DNA of 11,151 nucleotides, from positions 1 to 11,151 of the forward strand of contig CAYMRB010000345.1 of NCBI GenBank assembly GCA_964392615.1, in the 5' to 3' direction. Below the pieces are notes generated by a model. It made no database searches. It saw nothing but the letters and a program-made list of their open reading frames with translations, and had not been told where the DNA came from. Positions 1 through 6,226 of the stretch are shown here, piece after piece. Within the stretch, counting starts at the first letter, position 1, and each line of letters begins with the position of its first letter. The position numbers and the translations under genes were made by a program. The stretch comes from CAYMRB01 sp964392615 (lineage in GTDB: Bacteria > Planctomycetota > UBA8108).

Positions 1-930
1 GAGCCCCTCCGGCGACACCCAATAGATCGTGTGGCCATCGGGATCGCGCTGATCGAGGTCGACATGCCGCACGACGCGGCCGGCATCGACGTCTATGACG
101 AGAATCCGTTCCTGGTCGCGCGCGACCGCGATGAGGTAGGGGCGCCCACCGAGACGCAGGAATTGCACGTCGTTCAGGTTGAGGCGCGCCCGCGCCTTGT
201 CGGCGCGGCGCGGCACGGCCGCGAAGTCGATCGGCACGACCTCGACTTTGACGCTCTCTGTCGCACGCGCGTCGGCCAACGAGCACTTCAGGATGCGCGG
301 GAGATCGTCATCGGCGCGTTCCCAAGCGAAGTACACCGTGCTCGCGTCGTCGGACACCGCCAGTCCTTCGAGGCGGAAGTTCGAATCGCCGCGCCAGGCC
401 GTCAGCTCGGCCGGAAAGGCGATCGCCGCGAGATGGACGAGGCGCGCGGTGTGCCGACCGTCAACCGACGTCGACAGGTGGATCTCGGCGAACCACGGCA
501 CCTTGTCCTCCGTCACCGCGAACAGCACGCTCGGGCGACGTGGGTGCGCGACGAGGCCTTCGAAGTCGGAGTTCGGAATGCGGCGATACGCCGCGAAGTG
601 CGGCTTCGAGGTCGCTTCCGCGGCGGGCGGCACGAAGCGCAGCGGCTTGCCGATCATGCGGCCGGATCGGGCGTCGACGCGAAACACGTGTCCCGGAAAC
701 TGGCCGCGCTGATCGCCGAGCGCCCACAGCTCGCCCTGATTCCACACGAGCCCCGACGCCTGCAGGCCGCGACGGAACGAGTCCGGAGGCACCGCGTTGC
801 CGCGGGCGTCAAGCACCCAGCGGCCGCGGAGCGGGCCACTGGCTGCGGGTGGGTCGTCGGCGAGCACGACGAACGAGGCCACGCCGGCGCAGCACAGGGC
901 GAGGATCGTCAGAAGGCGAGTTCGCGTCAT
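1..930 (-). CDS. Secreted beta-propeller-like protein, phytase/esterase-like; 5' part only
   Basis: The minus strand is open from the ATG at 930-928 to the window edge, 310 codons with no stop, so the C-terminus lies outside. The N-terminus is a classic Sec signal peptide: basic MTRTR, hydrophobic residues 6-23, and a V-x-A cleavage site before D25. There is no lipobox, so export to periplasm or exterior is expected. The mature part has recurring strand-like blocks. Two carry an E-G-L-(V/A) motif followed by a hydrophobic strand and an acidic residue (NSDFEGL at 120-126, FRLEGLA at 185-191), the pattern seen in the 'esterase-like activity of phytase' beta-propeller family. I see the motifs; the family call is inference and could be another propeller. 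Third positions are strongly G/C on this strand, supporting it over the opposite frames. No strong Shine-Dalgarno precedes 930. The next gene diverges from it across the structured region 1061-1300. Confidence 0.7.
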   Translation of the reverse strand, partial: MTRTRLLTILALCCAGVASFVVLADDPPAASGPLRGRWVLDARGNAVPPDSFRRGLQASGLVWNQGELWALGDQRGQFPGHVFRVDARSGRMIGKPLRFVPPAAEATSKPHFAAYRRIPNSDFEGLVAHPRRPSVLFAVTEDKVPWFAEIHLSTSVDGRHTARLVHLAAIAFPAELTAWRGDSNFRLEGLAVSDDASTVYFAWERADDDLPRILKCSLADARATESVKVEVVPIDFAAVPRRADKARARLNLNDVQFLRLGGRPYLIAVARDQERILVIDVDAGRVVRHVDLDQRDPDGHTIYWVSPEGL

Positions 931-1122
931 GGTCGTGTCGGGGAGGCCTCGGGGGTGAAAGGAGCGATTTTCGGTCAACGGCCGACGGAGCGCAAGGCGT
1001 CGTGATGCTCGGAAGAGGGGCCGGGGCCAAGTCGTCGGGCGCCGCGCCGAGGCGGAAGAGCGCTAAGTGCCGCCTTTCACAAGTTCCTGTGCATACGAGC
1101 GGCATCTACGCCCGCTGGCTTT

Positions 1123-1147
1123 GTTGCGCTCAGTCGACTATGCGCCT
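1123..1147 (+). repeat. 25-bp dispersed repeat, copy 1
   Basis: The segment gttgcgctcag...tatgcgcct matches 9490-9514 at 23 of 25 positions on the same strand (differences at 1126 and 1138). Counting a tggc match upstream (1116-1119 with 9483-9486), the alignment is 27 of 32. This copy sits in the apical loop of arm I of the structured element. Confidence 0.7.
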
Positions 1148-1230
1148 CCGGCATGGACTCCTTCGCGCGCCGCGCCAGCGAACGAATCTGCTCGCTCGAT
1201 ATGCACAGGAACTTGCGAAACACGGCACTG

Positions 1231-1295
1231 AGGAACCCAGGAACCCAGGAAAGGAAGGAAACATCCGTTCTCCTTTCCTGGGTTCCTGGGTTCCT
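1231..1295. repeat. 25-bp perfect hairpin built from a tandem 8-mer
   Basis: The left arm is 1231-1255 and the right arm 1271-1295, perfectly complementary, with loop 1256-1270. Each arm holds two tandem copies of ggaaccca plus a partial third. This is arm II of the 1061-1300 element and is less GC-rich than the surrounding genes. There is no T-tract on either side as an intrinsic terminator would have. Confidence 0.85.
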
Positions 1296-1321
1296 TAGCG
1301 GACCGTCTTGGAGGCGGCACG

Positions 1322-1375
1322 ATGACGAGATTCCGCTCGTCCGGACGACACCGTTTGTGCTTTGCGATCGCGTGA
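1322..1375 (+). CDS. Possible 17-aa leader peptide or upstream ORF
   Basis: An ATG at 1322 follows a GGAGG (1309-1313) at good spacing, the best ribosome binding site between 931 and 2200. It opens a 17-codon ORF (MTRFRSSGRHRLCFAIA) ending in TGA at 1373-1375, 40 bases before the vWA-like ATG at 1416. It is in a different frame from that gene. It could be a leader peptide, the remnant of a longer gene, or chance. No attenuator-like run of one codon is seen. Function unknown. Confidence 0.3.
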   Translation: MTRFRSSGRHRLCFAIA

Positions 1376-1415
1376 GCCGCGCTACCATGCGGTGGCCGGC
1401 GCGCGTGTGTCGGCG

Positions 1416-2183
1416 ATGGGGCATTCGCCGCGAGATCGAGCCGTGCCGCAACGATCCAATACTGCCGTCCGACGCCTGGTCTTCGTCTTCGGCCTGCTCG
1501 CCGTCTTCGTGGCGATCGGGGCGACCGTGCGGCTGTTTCTCGTCGCGGAGTACTCGTTCGAGACAGCGGATCCGGACGAGGTGCTCGCGTCGAACGACAC
1601 GATCGTGTTCTGCCTCGTGCTGCCGGATCACGACGGCGGGGGCCGCTATCGCAAGGAGACGATCGAGCTGCTCGGCAAGCTCTCGCCGCGCCAGCAGTTC
1701 GGCATCGTGTTCGCCGGACGCGAGCTCGAGCTCTTTCCCGAGAGTAGGCGTCCGGTCGAGGCGACGCCAGATCACGTGCGTGCCGCGCAGGAATGGTTGC
1801 GCGCTCGCGAGCTCGTGCCGGACAGGGCTTGCACACGCGACACACTGAAATTCGGGATATACCTTGCCAACTTCTCCAGTGGTCGCCGCAAGGCCATCCT
1901 GCACGTCTCCTTCGCGGACTGCGCTCACGAGGTGCCCGACCGTCGAGCGCACTACGAAGAGATCCGCGCCGCCTTCGATTGGAAGTCCCACGAGCCGGAC
2001 AGGCTCAACTTCGAGACCGAACCGTACGACCCTCGCGTGACCGTCCACTGCCTCGGCCGCGACGTGCGGATCGGCAGTCCCCGCGCGGCCTTCCTCGAGG
2101 GCCTCGCCGCCGACAACCCCGCGCCTGCGTCGTCCGGCACGTCCGGCACGTCCGGTACGCCAGACTCGCCCGCCGCGCCTTGA
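1416..2183 (+). CDS. Membrane-anchored vWA-like protein lacking the metal-binding motif
   Basis: A 255-aa protein from the ATG at 1416. It has a short basic cytoplasmic tail, one hydrophobic segment at about residues 21-43, then a soluble domain expected outside the membrane. Residues 61-170 follow the vWA outline: a buried strand (TIVFCLVLP), a helix with KETIELLGKLSP, a strand QFGIVFA, an 'LFP' turn, a further strand, and a late FLEGLA helix at 226-231. Where vWA domains place the D-x-S-x-S metal site this has PDHDGGGR, so metal-dependent binding is doubtful. The tail is a low-complexity Ser-Gly-Thr stretch encoded by a tandem repeat. The start is uncertain: a GTG at 1443, preceded by a weak GAG, would give a shorter tail before the membrane segment, and the frame is open back to 1326. 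G/C-rich third positions support the reading frame. The fold assignment is inference from pattern. Confidence 0.65.
   Translation: MGHSPRDRAVPQRSNTAVRRLVFVFGLLAVFVAIGATVRLFLVAEYSFETADPDEVLASNDTIVFCLVLPDHDGGGRYRKETIELLGKLSPRQQFGIVFAGRELELFPESRRPVEATPDHVRAAQEWLRARELVPDRACTRDTLKFGIYLANFSSGRRKAILHVSFADCAHEVPDRRAHYEEIRAAFDWKSHEPDRLNFETEPYDPRVTVHCLGRDVRIGSPRAAFLEGLAADNPAPASSGTSGTSGTPDSPAAP
2132..2158 (+). repeat. 9-bp tandem repeat, three units
   Basis: Three consecutive units of gtccggcac, the last with one change (gtccggtac), encode Ser-Gly-Thr repeats near the C-terminus of the vWA-like protein. Such in-frame repeats are prone to length change by slippage. Confidence 0.8.
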
Positions 2184-2207
2184 CCCGGCTGCCCTGGTCC
2201 GGATGAT
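2180..2207 (+). promoter_or_regulatory. Weak candidate sigma70-type promoter for the 2257-4747 operon
   Basis: TTGACC at 2180-2185 (5 of 6 to the -35 consensus), a 16-bp spacer, then GATGAT at 2202-2207 (4 of 6 to the -10). It overlaps the stop codon of the preceding gene and would start transcription near 2214. An imperfect inverted repeat just downstream (tccgga 2198-2203 / 2226-2231, ctcag 2209-2213 / ctgag 2220-2224) could be an operator or a weak terminator of the upstream gene. Confidence 0.25.
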
Positions 2208-2256
2208 GCTCAGCGGTCTCTGAGTTCCGGATCACGCCGCCGAGGGTGTTCTGCAC

Positions 2257-3390
2257 ATGGGTGAGGTTCCCGTCGATCTGCGCTACGACCCCGTCCTGCC
2301 GGCGGATCGCTCGCCCGGCATCGGGTGCATCGGCGCCGGCTTCATCATGGCCGACTGCCATCTCGTCGCGTATCGCGACGCGGGCTTCAACCCGGTCGCC
2401 ATCGCCAGCCGGACGTCGTCGCGCGCCGCCGAGGTCGCCGAGCGGCACGGCATCGCGACGGTGCACGAGACGTGGCGCGACCTCGTGGCCGATCCGCAGG
2501 TCGAGGTCGTCGACGTCGCGTATCCGCCCGATCAGCAGCCGGCGATCATCGAGGAGGCCGTGCGCCAGGGCGACCACGTGCGCGGCATTCTCGCGCAGAA
2601 GCCGCTGGCCCTGTCGTATGCGGAAGCGAAGCGCATCGTCGATCTGTGTCGCGACGCCGGCGTGACGCTCGCCGTCAACCAGAACATGCGGTACGACCAG
2701 TCGATCCGCGCGTTGAAGGACCTGCTCGACCGCGGGTTGCTCGGCGATCCGGTTCTGGCGACGATCGAGATGCGCGCGATTCCGCATTGGGCCGAGTGGA
2801 ACATCCCCTACCGCAAGCTGTCGTACTGGGTGATGAGCATCCATCACCTCGATGCGTTCCGCTTCCTGTTCGGCAATCCGTCCCATGTGCTCGCGAGCTG
2901 CCGTCGCGATCCGCGCACGACGTTCGAGCACGAGGACGGCATCACGATGTACATCCTCGAGTACGCGAGCGGTCTGCGCTGCCTCGGCCTCGACGACGTG
3001 TGGACCGGGCCGTGCCGCGAGGGCTCGGCGGGGGACCTCGGCATCCGCTGGCGCATCGAAGGCACCGACGGCCTCGCGATGGGGACGATCGGCTGGCCGA
3101 GCTACCCGGAGCGCCAGCCGAGCACGCTGCGCTACACGTGCAAGCAGGGCGGAGATCGCTGGATCGAGCCGCGGTGGGAAAAGGTCTGGTTCCCGGACGC
3201 TTTCGCGGGCACCATGGCGCAATTGCTCGTCGCGCTCGAGAGGGGCGACGAGCCGGAGATCAGCGGTGCGGACAACCTCGACACGCTGGCGCTCGTCGCG
3301 GCGTGCTCGAAGGCGTCTCGCGAGCGGCGCGTGCTGACGCTCGACGACGTGAAAGGACCGTTGGCGACGGAGGGAGACCTCGACGCATGA
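2257..3390 (+). CDS. Gfo/Idh/MocA family oxidoreductase
   Basis: A 377-aa protein of normal length for this family of NAD(P)-dependent dehydrogenases, which oxidise or reduce a hydroxyl of a sugar, cyclitol or related polyol in the cytoplasm. The Rossmann dinucleotide motif is GCIGAGFI at residues 23-30, about 20 residues later than usual because of an N-terminal extension. The catalytic-lysine motif normally written EKP is QKP here (114-116), with K115 kept. NQNMRYD (141-147) and SIHHLDAFRFLFG (194-206) are the expected second-domain motifs; H197 is the likely catalytic histidine. GAGGG precedes the ATG at about 10 nt, fixing the start. It is first in an operon: its stop overlaps the next start as ATGA. 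The pairing with a TIM-barrel isomerase recalls inositol (IolG with IolE/IolI) and 3-keto-sugar routes. The substrate cannot be read from the sequence. Confidence 0.92.
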   Translation: MGEVPVDLRYDPVLPADRSPGIGCIGAGFIMADCHLVAYRDAGFNPVAIASRTSSRAAEVAERHGIATVHETWRDLVADPQVEVVDVAYPPDQQPAIIEEAVRQGDHVRGILAQKPLALSYAEAKRIVDLCRDAGVTLAVNQNMRYDQSIRALKDLLDRGLLGDPVLATIEMRAIPHWAEWNIPYRKLSYWVMSIHHLDAFRFLFGNPSHVLASCRRDPRTTFEHEDGITMYILEYASGLRCLGLDDVWTGPCREGSAGDLGIRWRIEGTDGLAMGTIGWPSYPERQPSTLRYTCKQGGDRWIEPRWEKVWFPDAFAGTMAQLLVALERGDEPEISGADNLDTLALVAACSKASRERRVLTLDDVKGPLATEGDLDA

Positions 3391-4217
3391 GCGTGAAGCT
3401 CGGGATGATCAACTCGGCGTGGGAGCAGCACGGGGTCGACCTCGTCGACGGCCTCGCGCTGACGAAGGACATCGGCTTCGACTGCGTCGACATCTTTCAG
3501 GATCCCTTCGATCCCGGCGCCAACGAGCGCGTGTCGGTCATTCGCCGGCAGTGCGACAAGGTCGAGCTGCCGGTCGTCAGCGTGGTCGGCGTCAGCCTCG
3601 GCCTGATCGACTTCAACCCGAGTGTGCGCGAGTTCCACCTCGCCCGCTCGAGGGCCTACATCGAAATGGGCGTGGCGCTCGGTGCTCGCAACTACCTCCT
3701 CGTCATCGGGGAGTACCTGTGGGACCGCGAGGTCATCCCGCCGGAAGAGCAATGGCGACTCGGCGTCGAAGCCGTCCGAGGCCTGGGCGAGTACGCCGGC
3801 GAACGGGGGCTGGAGATCGTGCTCGAGCTCGAGCCGTTCAAGCTGTCGCTGCTCGGGACGATCGGAGAGATGAGCCGTTTCCTCACCGACGTGGACCATC
3901 CTGCGGTGAAGGCGAACATCGACATCAGCCACATGCTGCTCGCCGACTGCGCGCCCGAGGAGCTCGCCGTCCTGCGGGGGCGTGCCGGGCACGTGCACAT
4001 CTCGGACTGCGACGGCGAGGTCCACGGCGACCTGCCGCCGGGCCGCGGCGTCGTGCCGTTCGTGCCGTATCTCGAGGCGATCAAGGCGCTCGATTTCGAC
4101 GGCGCGGTCAGCGTCGAGCTCGAGTTTTCGCCCGATCCGGACGAGATCGTCGAGTGGGTGCGGGAGGCGTACGAGTCGACTGACCGGCTTCTCGCCGAAG
4201 TCGGATTGCGCGGGTGA
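3387..4217 (+). CDS. TIM-barrel sugar phosphate isomerase/epimerase (xylose isomerase-like)
   Basis: A 276-aa protein of the xylose isomerase-like TIM-barrel superfamily (AP endonuclease 2 fold). These metal-dependent enzymes isomerise, epimerise, dehydrate or eliminate sugars and inositols. The barrel strands are visible: KLGMIN at 4-9, CVDIF at 33-37, VVSVVG at 63-68, YLLVIGE at 103-109, EIVLELEP at 143-150. Likely metal ligands are E147 or E149, D179 and H182 in NIDISH, H204 and D207 in HVHISD, and E246 in VELEF. DLPPGRG at 215-221 is the usual substrate-loop motif. The ATG at 3387 follows AGGGAG and overlaps the upstream stop by ATGA, so translational coupling is likely. The frame is open further upstream inside the preceding gene, but that part is not protein-like and is ignored. 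Reaction and substrate are unknown. Confidence 0.9.
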   Translation: MSVKLGMINSAWEQHGVDLVDGLALTKDIGFDCVDIFQDPFDPGANERVSVIRRQCDKVELPVVSVVGVSLGLIDFNPSVREFHLARSRAYIEMGVALGARNYLLVIGEYLWDREVIPPEEQWRLGVEAVRGLGEYAGERGLEIVLELEPFKLSLLGTIGEMSRFLTDVDHPAVKANIDISHMLLADCAPEELAVLRGRAGHVHISDCDGEVHGDLPPGRGVVPFVPYLEAIKALDFDGAVSVELEFSPDPDEIVEWVREAYESTDRLLAEVGLRG

Positions 4218-4252
4218 TGGGACAAGAGATACCGCCGTCTGGAGCCAATACC

Positions 4253-4747
4253 ATGAACGAACGCATCGGTTGGGACGAGTACTTCATGGGCATCGCCCAG
4301 CAGGTATCGGGACGCTCGACGTGCTCGCGCAAGCACGTCGGCGCCGTGATCGTCCGCGAGCGCAACATCCTGTCGACGGGCTACAACGGCTCGATCTCCG
4401 GCATGCCCCACTGCGACGACGTCGGGCACCTGATGGAGAACAATCACTGCATCGCGACCATCCACGCCGAGGCGAACGCGATCATCCAGGCCGCGAAGAA
4501 CGGCGTGATGATCGCCGAGGCGAGTATCTACACGACCGCGAGCCCGTGCTGGAATTGCTTCAAGCTGATCGTCAACTCCGGCATGCGGAAGATCTACTTC
4601 GGAGAGTTCTACCGCGACGAGCGCATCTTCGAGGTGTCCGAGAAGCTCGGCGTCGAGCTCGTCGATCTGTCGTGGACGACGACCGCGGGAGGCAACGGCG
4701 CGACGGCCTCGGAGACCGTGGTCGACGAGGAGGTCGTCGAGGGCTGA
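4253..4747 (+). CDS. dCMP deaminase (cytidine/deoxycytidylate deaminase family)
   Basis: A 164-aa zinc enzyme that deaminates dCMP to dUMP, feeding thymidylate synthesis. The signature is complete: RSTCSRKHVGAVIV (21-34), MPHCDDVGH (51-59), then zinc ligand H71 and proton-shuttle E73 in HAEANAI, and zinc ligands C99 and C102 in SPCWNC (97-102). The ATG at 4253 is preferred because family members begin about ten residues before WDEYF and a GGAG lies 9 nt upstream. In-frame starts at 4214 (GTG) and 4217 (ATG, overlapping the previous TGA) would add up to 13 unconserved residues. The C-terminus carries an acidic tail of roughly 15 residues beyond the domain. It sits 35 bp behind the isomerase gene on the same strand, so cotranscription is likely, though a link to sugar chemistry is not obvious. 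It converges on the aminotransferase gene 10 bp away. Confidence 0.93.
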   Translation: MNERIGWDEYFMGIAQQVSGRSTCSRKHVGAVIVRERNILSTGYNGSISGMPHCDDVGHLMENNHCIATIHAEANAIIQAAKNGVMIAEASIYTTASPCWNCFKLIVNSGMRKIYFGEFYRDERIFEVSEKLGVELVDLSWTTTAGGNGATASETVVDEEVVEG

Positions 4748-4757
4748 CGGTCGTGCC

Positions 4758-6226
4758 CTACAACACTTCGCGGCGGCTCGGCGTCGCCCTCTTGCCCCGG
4801 CGCTTCCCGCGGCGCTGGCTGCGCTCCCATTCGCGCAGCGCGTCGAGGCAGTCCTCGATCTTGAGGAATACGTCCGCCAATCGCTTCATGCGGCCTCGCT
4901 CGCGGCGGATGTAGTTCCAGTCCATGTCGACCGCGCGGCGGACCTTCTCCTCGCAGCCGGGGAACGACTGCGATCGGTAGTCGGCGCGCGCCTCCTGGAG
5001 CTGGCGCGTCCACATCGTCTTCGGGCCGCTGTAGCCGCGAATCCGCAGGCGCTCCCAGGACGGGATCGGCGACGGCACGTAGGCACCGGCCTCGACGCCC
5101 TCCGCGGCGAGCGCCGCGAGGATCGTGTCACGCTCGAGGCCGGCAGCGTCCGCATCGAAGTTCAAGGACAGCGTGTAGTAGCTCGGACTCGACCGCTTGC
5201 CGAAGTCGGGCTGCGAGAAGAGCTCGGAGCCGCGCAAGTGGCGCATGAGCTCGGCGACGTTACGCCGGCGGCCGGCGAGCTCGCGATCGACCTTCTTCAA
5301 CTGCTCGATGAGCAGCACCGCCGTCACGGGCGACAGGCGATAGCTGTAGACTAACGAGTCGACGTACGGCAGGAGCGCCTTCGGGAAGCCGTCGTCCGGC
5401 GAGCGCCCCATGTGCTGGCAGCACAGCGCGGCCTTCCAGTACACATCCTCGCGGCGCGTCACCAGATAGCCGGCCTCGGTCGTCCCGAGGAGCTTGAAGC
5501 CCATGCAGCTGAAGCCGGCCGCGTCGCCGAAGCGTCCGACCTTCTTGCCGTTCCATTCGGCGCCGTGCGCCTGGCTGCCGTCCTCGACGACCGCGAGGCC
5601 GTGCTTCTTCGCGACGCGGACGATCGCCGGCATGTTCGCCGGCTGACCGTGGATATGAACGACGAGGATCGCCCGCGTGCGTCGCGTGATCGCCGGTTCG
5701 ATCGCCTTCGGATCCATCAGCCCCGTGTCGGGGGCGACGTCCGTGAAGACCGGCACCGCACCGCAGTGGAGGATGCACGAAACGGACGCACCCCACGAGT
5801 AGGGCGTCGTGATGACCTCGTCTCCCGGACCGATCTCGAGTCCGACGAGAGCCATCTGCAGCGACGCATGACCGCTCGACACGGTCATGCAATGGCGCGC
5901 CTCCTGCCAGGCGGCGACCGCCTCCTCGGCTTCGGCGATCACCGGGTGATGCTTGCCGAGGCCGACGGTCATGCCGTCCCTGAGCAGCTTCGTCGCCCGC
6001 CCCCGCCCCCCCCCCGCGAAACAAGGGGGGGGGGGGGGGGGGGGCCGGGCNNNNNNNNNNGGGCTTGGGGGATCCCGGGGTGCGGCTTGCGGTGGCGGAC
6101 GGGCATGCCGTCCCTGTGCTGCTTCGTCGCGCGGGCGATCGCGCGCGCGGAAAACGTCGGGTGCTGGTCGGGCGTGACCGGGCCGAGAGCTTCGCCACCG
6201 AGCAGGGCGAGCCTCCGAGCGGTCAT
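4758..6226 (-). CDS. DegT/DnrJ/EryC1-type PLP aminotransferase, interrupted by an assembly gap
   Basis: A PLP-dependent enzyme of the DegT/DnrJ/EryC1 (sugar aminotransferase / AHBA synthase) family. The N-terminus (MTARRLALLGGEALGP, ATG at 6226 with GGAG 9 nt upstream) lies right of the gap; the rest lies left of it in another frame. The ~79 bp on either side of the gap are poor copies of each other (5927-6005 and 6061-6139, offset 134). Removing the 134 bp restores one frame and a 444-aa protein of normal family length. In that merged numbering, SSGHASLQMAL (72-82) binds the PLP phosphate, EDGSQAHGAEW (170-180) holds the PLP-pyridine aspartate D171 and Q174, and K200 in SCMGFKLLGTTE is the Schiff-base lysine (codon 5493-5495). 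The C-terminal tail is strongly basic (RRGKRRGKR). The start overlaps the stop of the 221-aa gene as ATGA. The likely substrate is a keto-sugar or keto-cyclitol, by family. The gene is probably intact in the organism. Confidence 0.9.
6006..6060. other. Assembly gap with homopolymer artefact
   Basis: A C-rich stretch, a run of more than 20 G (about 6025-6044) and ten N (6051-6060) separate two contig ends. None of it matches the surrounding gene. The G run next to a scaffold break is what low-signal reads from two-colour Illumina chemistry produce. It should not be read as biology. Confidence 0.9.
6061..6139. other. Artefactual second copy of 5927-6005
   Basis: This stretch aligns without gaps to 5927-6005 at an offset of 134 bases, for example atgccgtccctg at both 5971 and 6105. 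Differences here are mostly toward G on the plus strand. On protein level RDGMPVRHRKPHPGIPQA mirrors RDGMTVGLGKHHPVIAEA. It is the same locus read twice with errors at two unmerged contig ends, and it causes the apparent frame break in the aminotransferase. Confidence 0.88.

Larger units (their letters stand above)
1061..1300. repeat. 240-bp structured element closing into a three-way junction
   Basis: Three nested complementary segments fit together. The outer stem pairs cgcta (1061-1065) with tagcg (1296-1300). Arm I pairs 1066-1101 with 1193-1229 (36/37 nt, three mismatches and one inserted base); the core is aagttcctgtgcata against its complement. After an 11/12-nt internal loop arm I continues with cgctggc (1113-1119) against gccagcg (1174-1180), leaving a 54-nt apical region. 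Arm II pairs 1231-1255 with 1271-1295, 25 bp perfect, with a 15-nt loop. Arms I and II are separated by one base (1230) and no base separates either from the outer stem. The unit could be a MITE or REP-like repeat, a recombination target, or a structured RNA. It is upstream of both flanking genes, so it is not their terminator. No transposase-like ORF lies inside. Confidence 0.8.
931..1415. other. Divergent intergenic region (485 bp) with structured element and small ORF
   Basis: This lies between the start of the secreted-protein gene (minus, 930) and the start of the vWA-like gene (plus, 1416), so it must hold the promoters of both. I see no convincing -35/-10 pair. From 931 to 1060 nothing stands out. 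From 1061 to 1300 is the Y-shaped inverted-repeat element described separately. From 1301 to 1415 there is a strong ribosome binding site followed by a 17-codon ORF. Frames that stay open through here on both strands show no protein-like sequence apart from translated repeats. Confidence 0.7.

Noticed and set aside
31..1005. Plus-strand frame over the left edge
   Set aside because: It is the antisense shadow of the secreted-protein gene, which has a signal peptide and strong G/C third positions on the minus strand.
1231..1295. Perfect hairpin as an intrinsic transcription terminator
   Set aside because: Both neighbouring genes start beside this region, so no transcript needs to end here, and no T-tract follows the stem on either strand.
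1061..1300. CRISPR array or insertion sequence
   Set aside because: The repeats are inverted and not spaced as direct repeats, and no transposase-like frame or target-site duplication could be seen.
1077..2048. Minus-strand frame crossing the structured element and the vWA-like gene
   Set aside because: Its C-terminal third is translated inverted repeat and the remainder is antisense to a frame with a membrane segment and domain-like pattern. The opposite frames here are likewise translated repeat.
2325..3386. Upstream extension of the TIM-barrel frame inside the Gfo/Idh/MocA gene
   Set aside because: The extension is Arg-rich shadow sequence. A good ribosome binding site and ATG at 3387, overlapping the previous stop, mark the real start.
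4740..4759. Small inverted repeat (agggc/gccct) between the two convergent stop codons as a bidirectional terminator
   Set aside because: Only 5 bp of stem with no T-tract on either side; too weak to call.
6025..6044. Long G run as a G-quadruplex or regulatory homopolymer
   Set aside because: It adjoins the N gap and a duplicated error-laden contig end inside a coding region, so it is a sequencing artefact.
5969..6226. Separate 85-aa gene at the right side of the gap
   Set aside because: Its first residues are the N-terminus of the DegT aminotransferase; the rest is the duplicated artefact and the N block.
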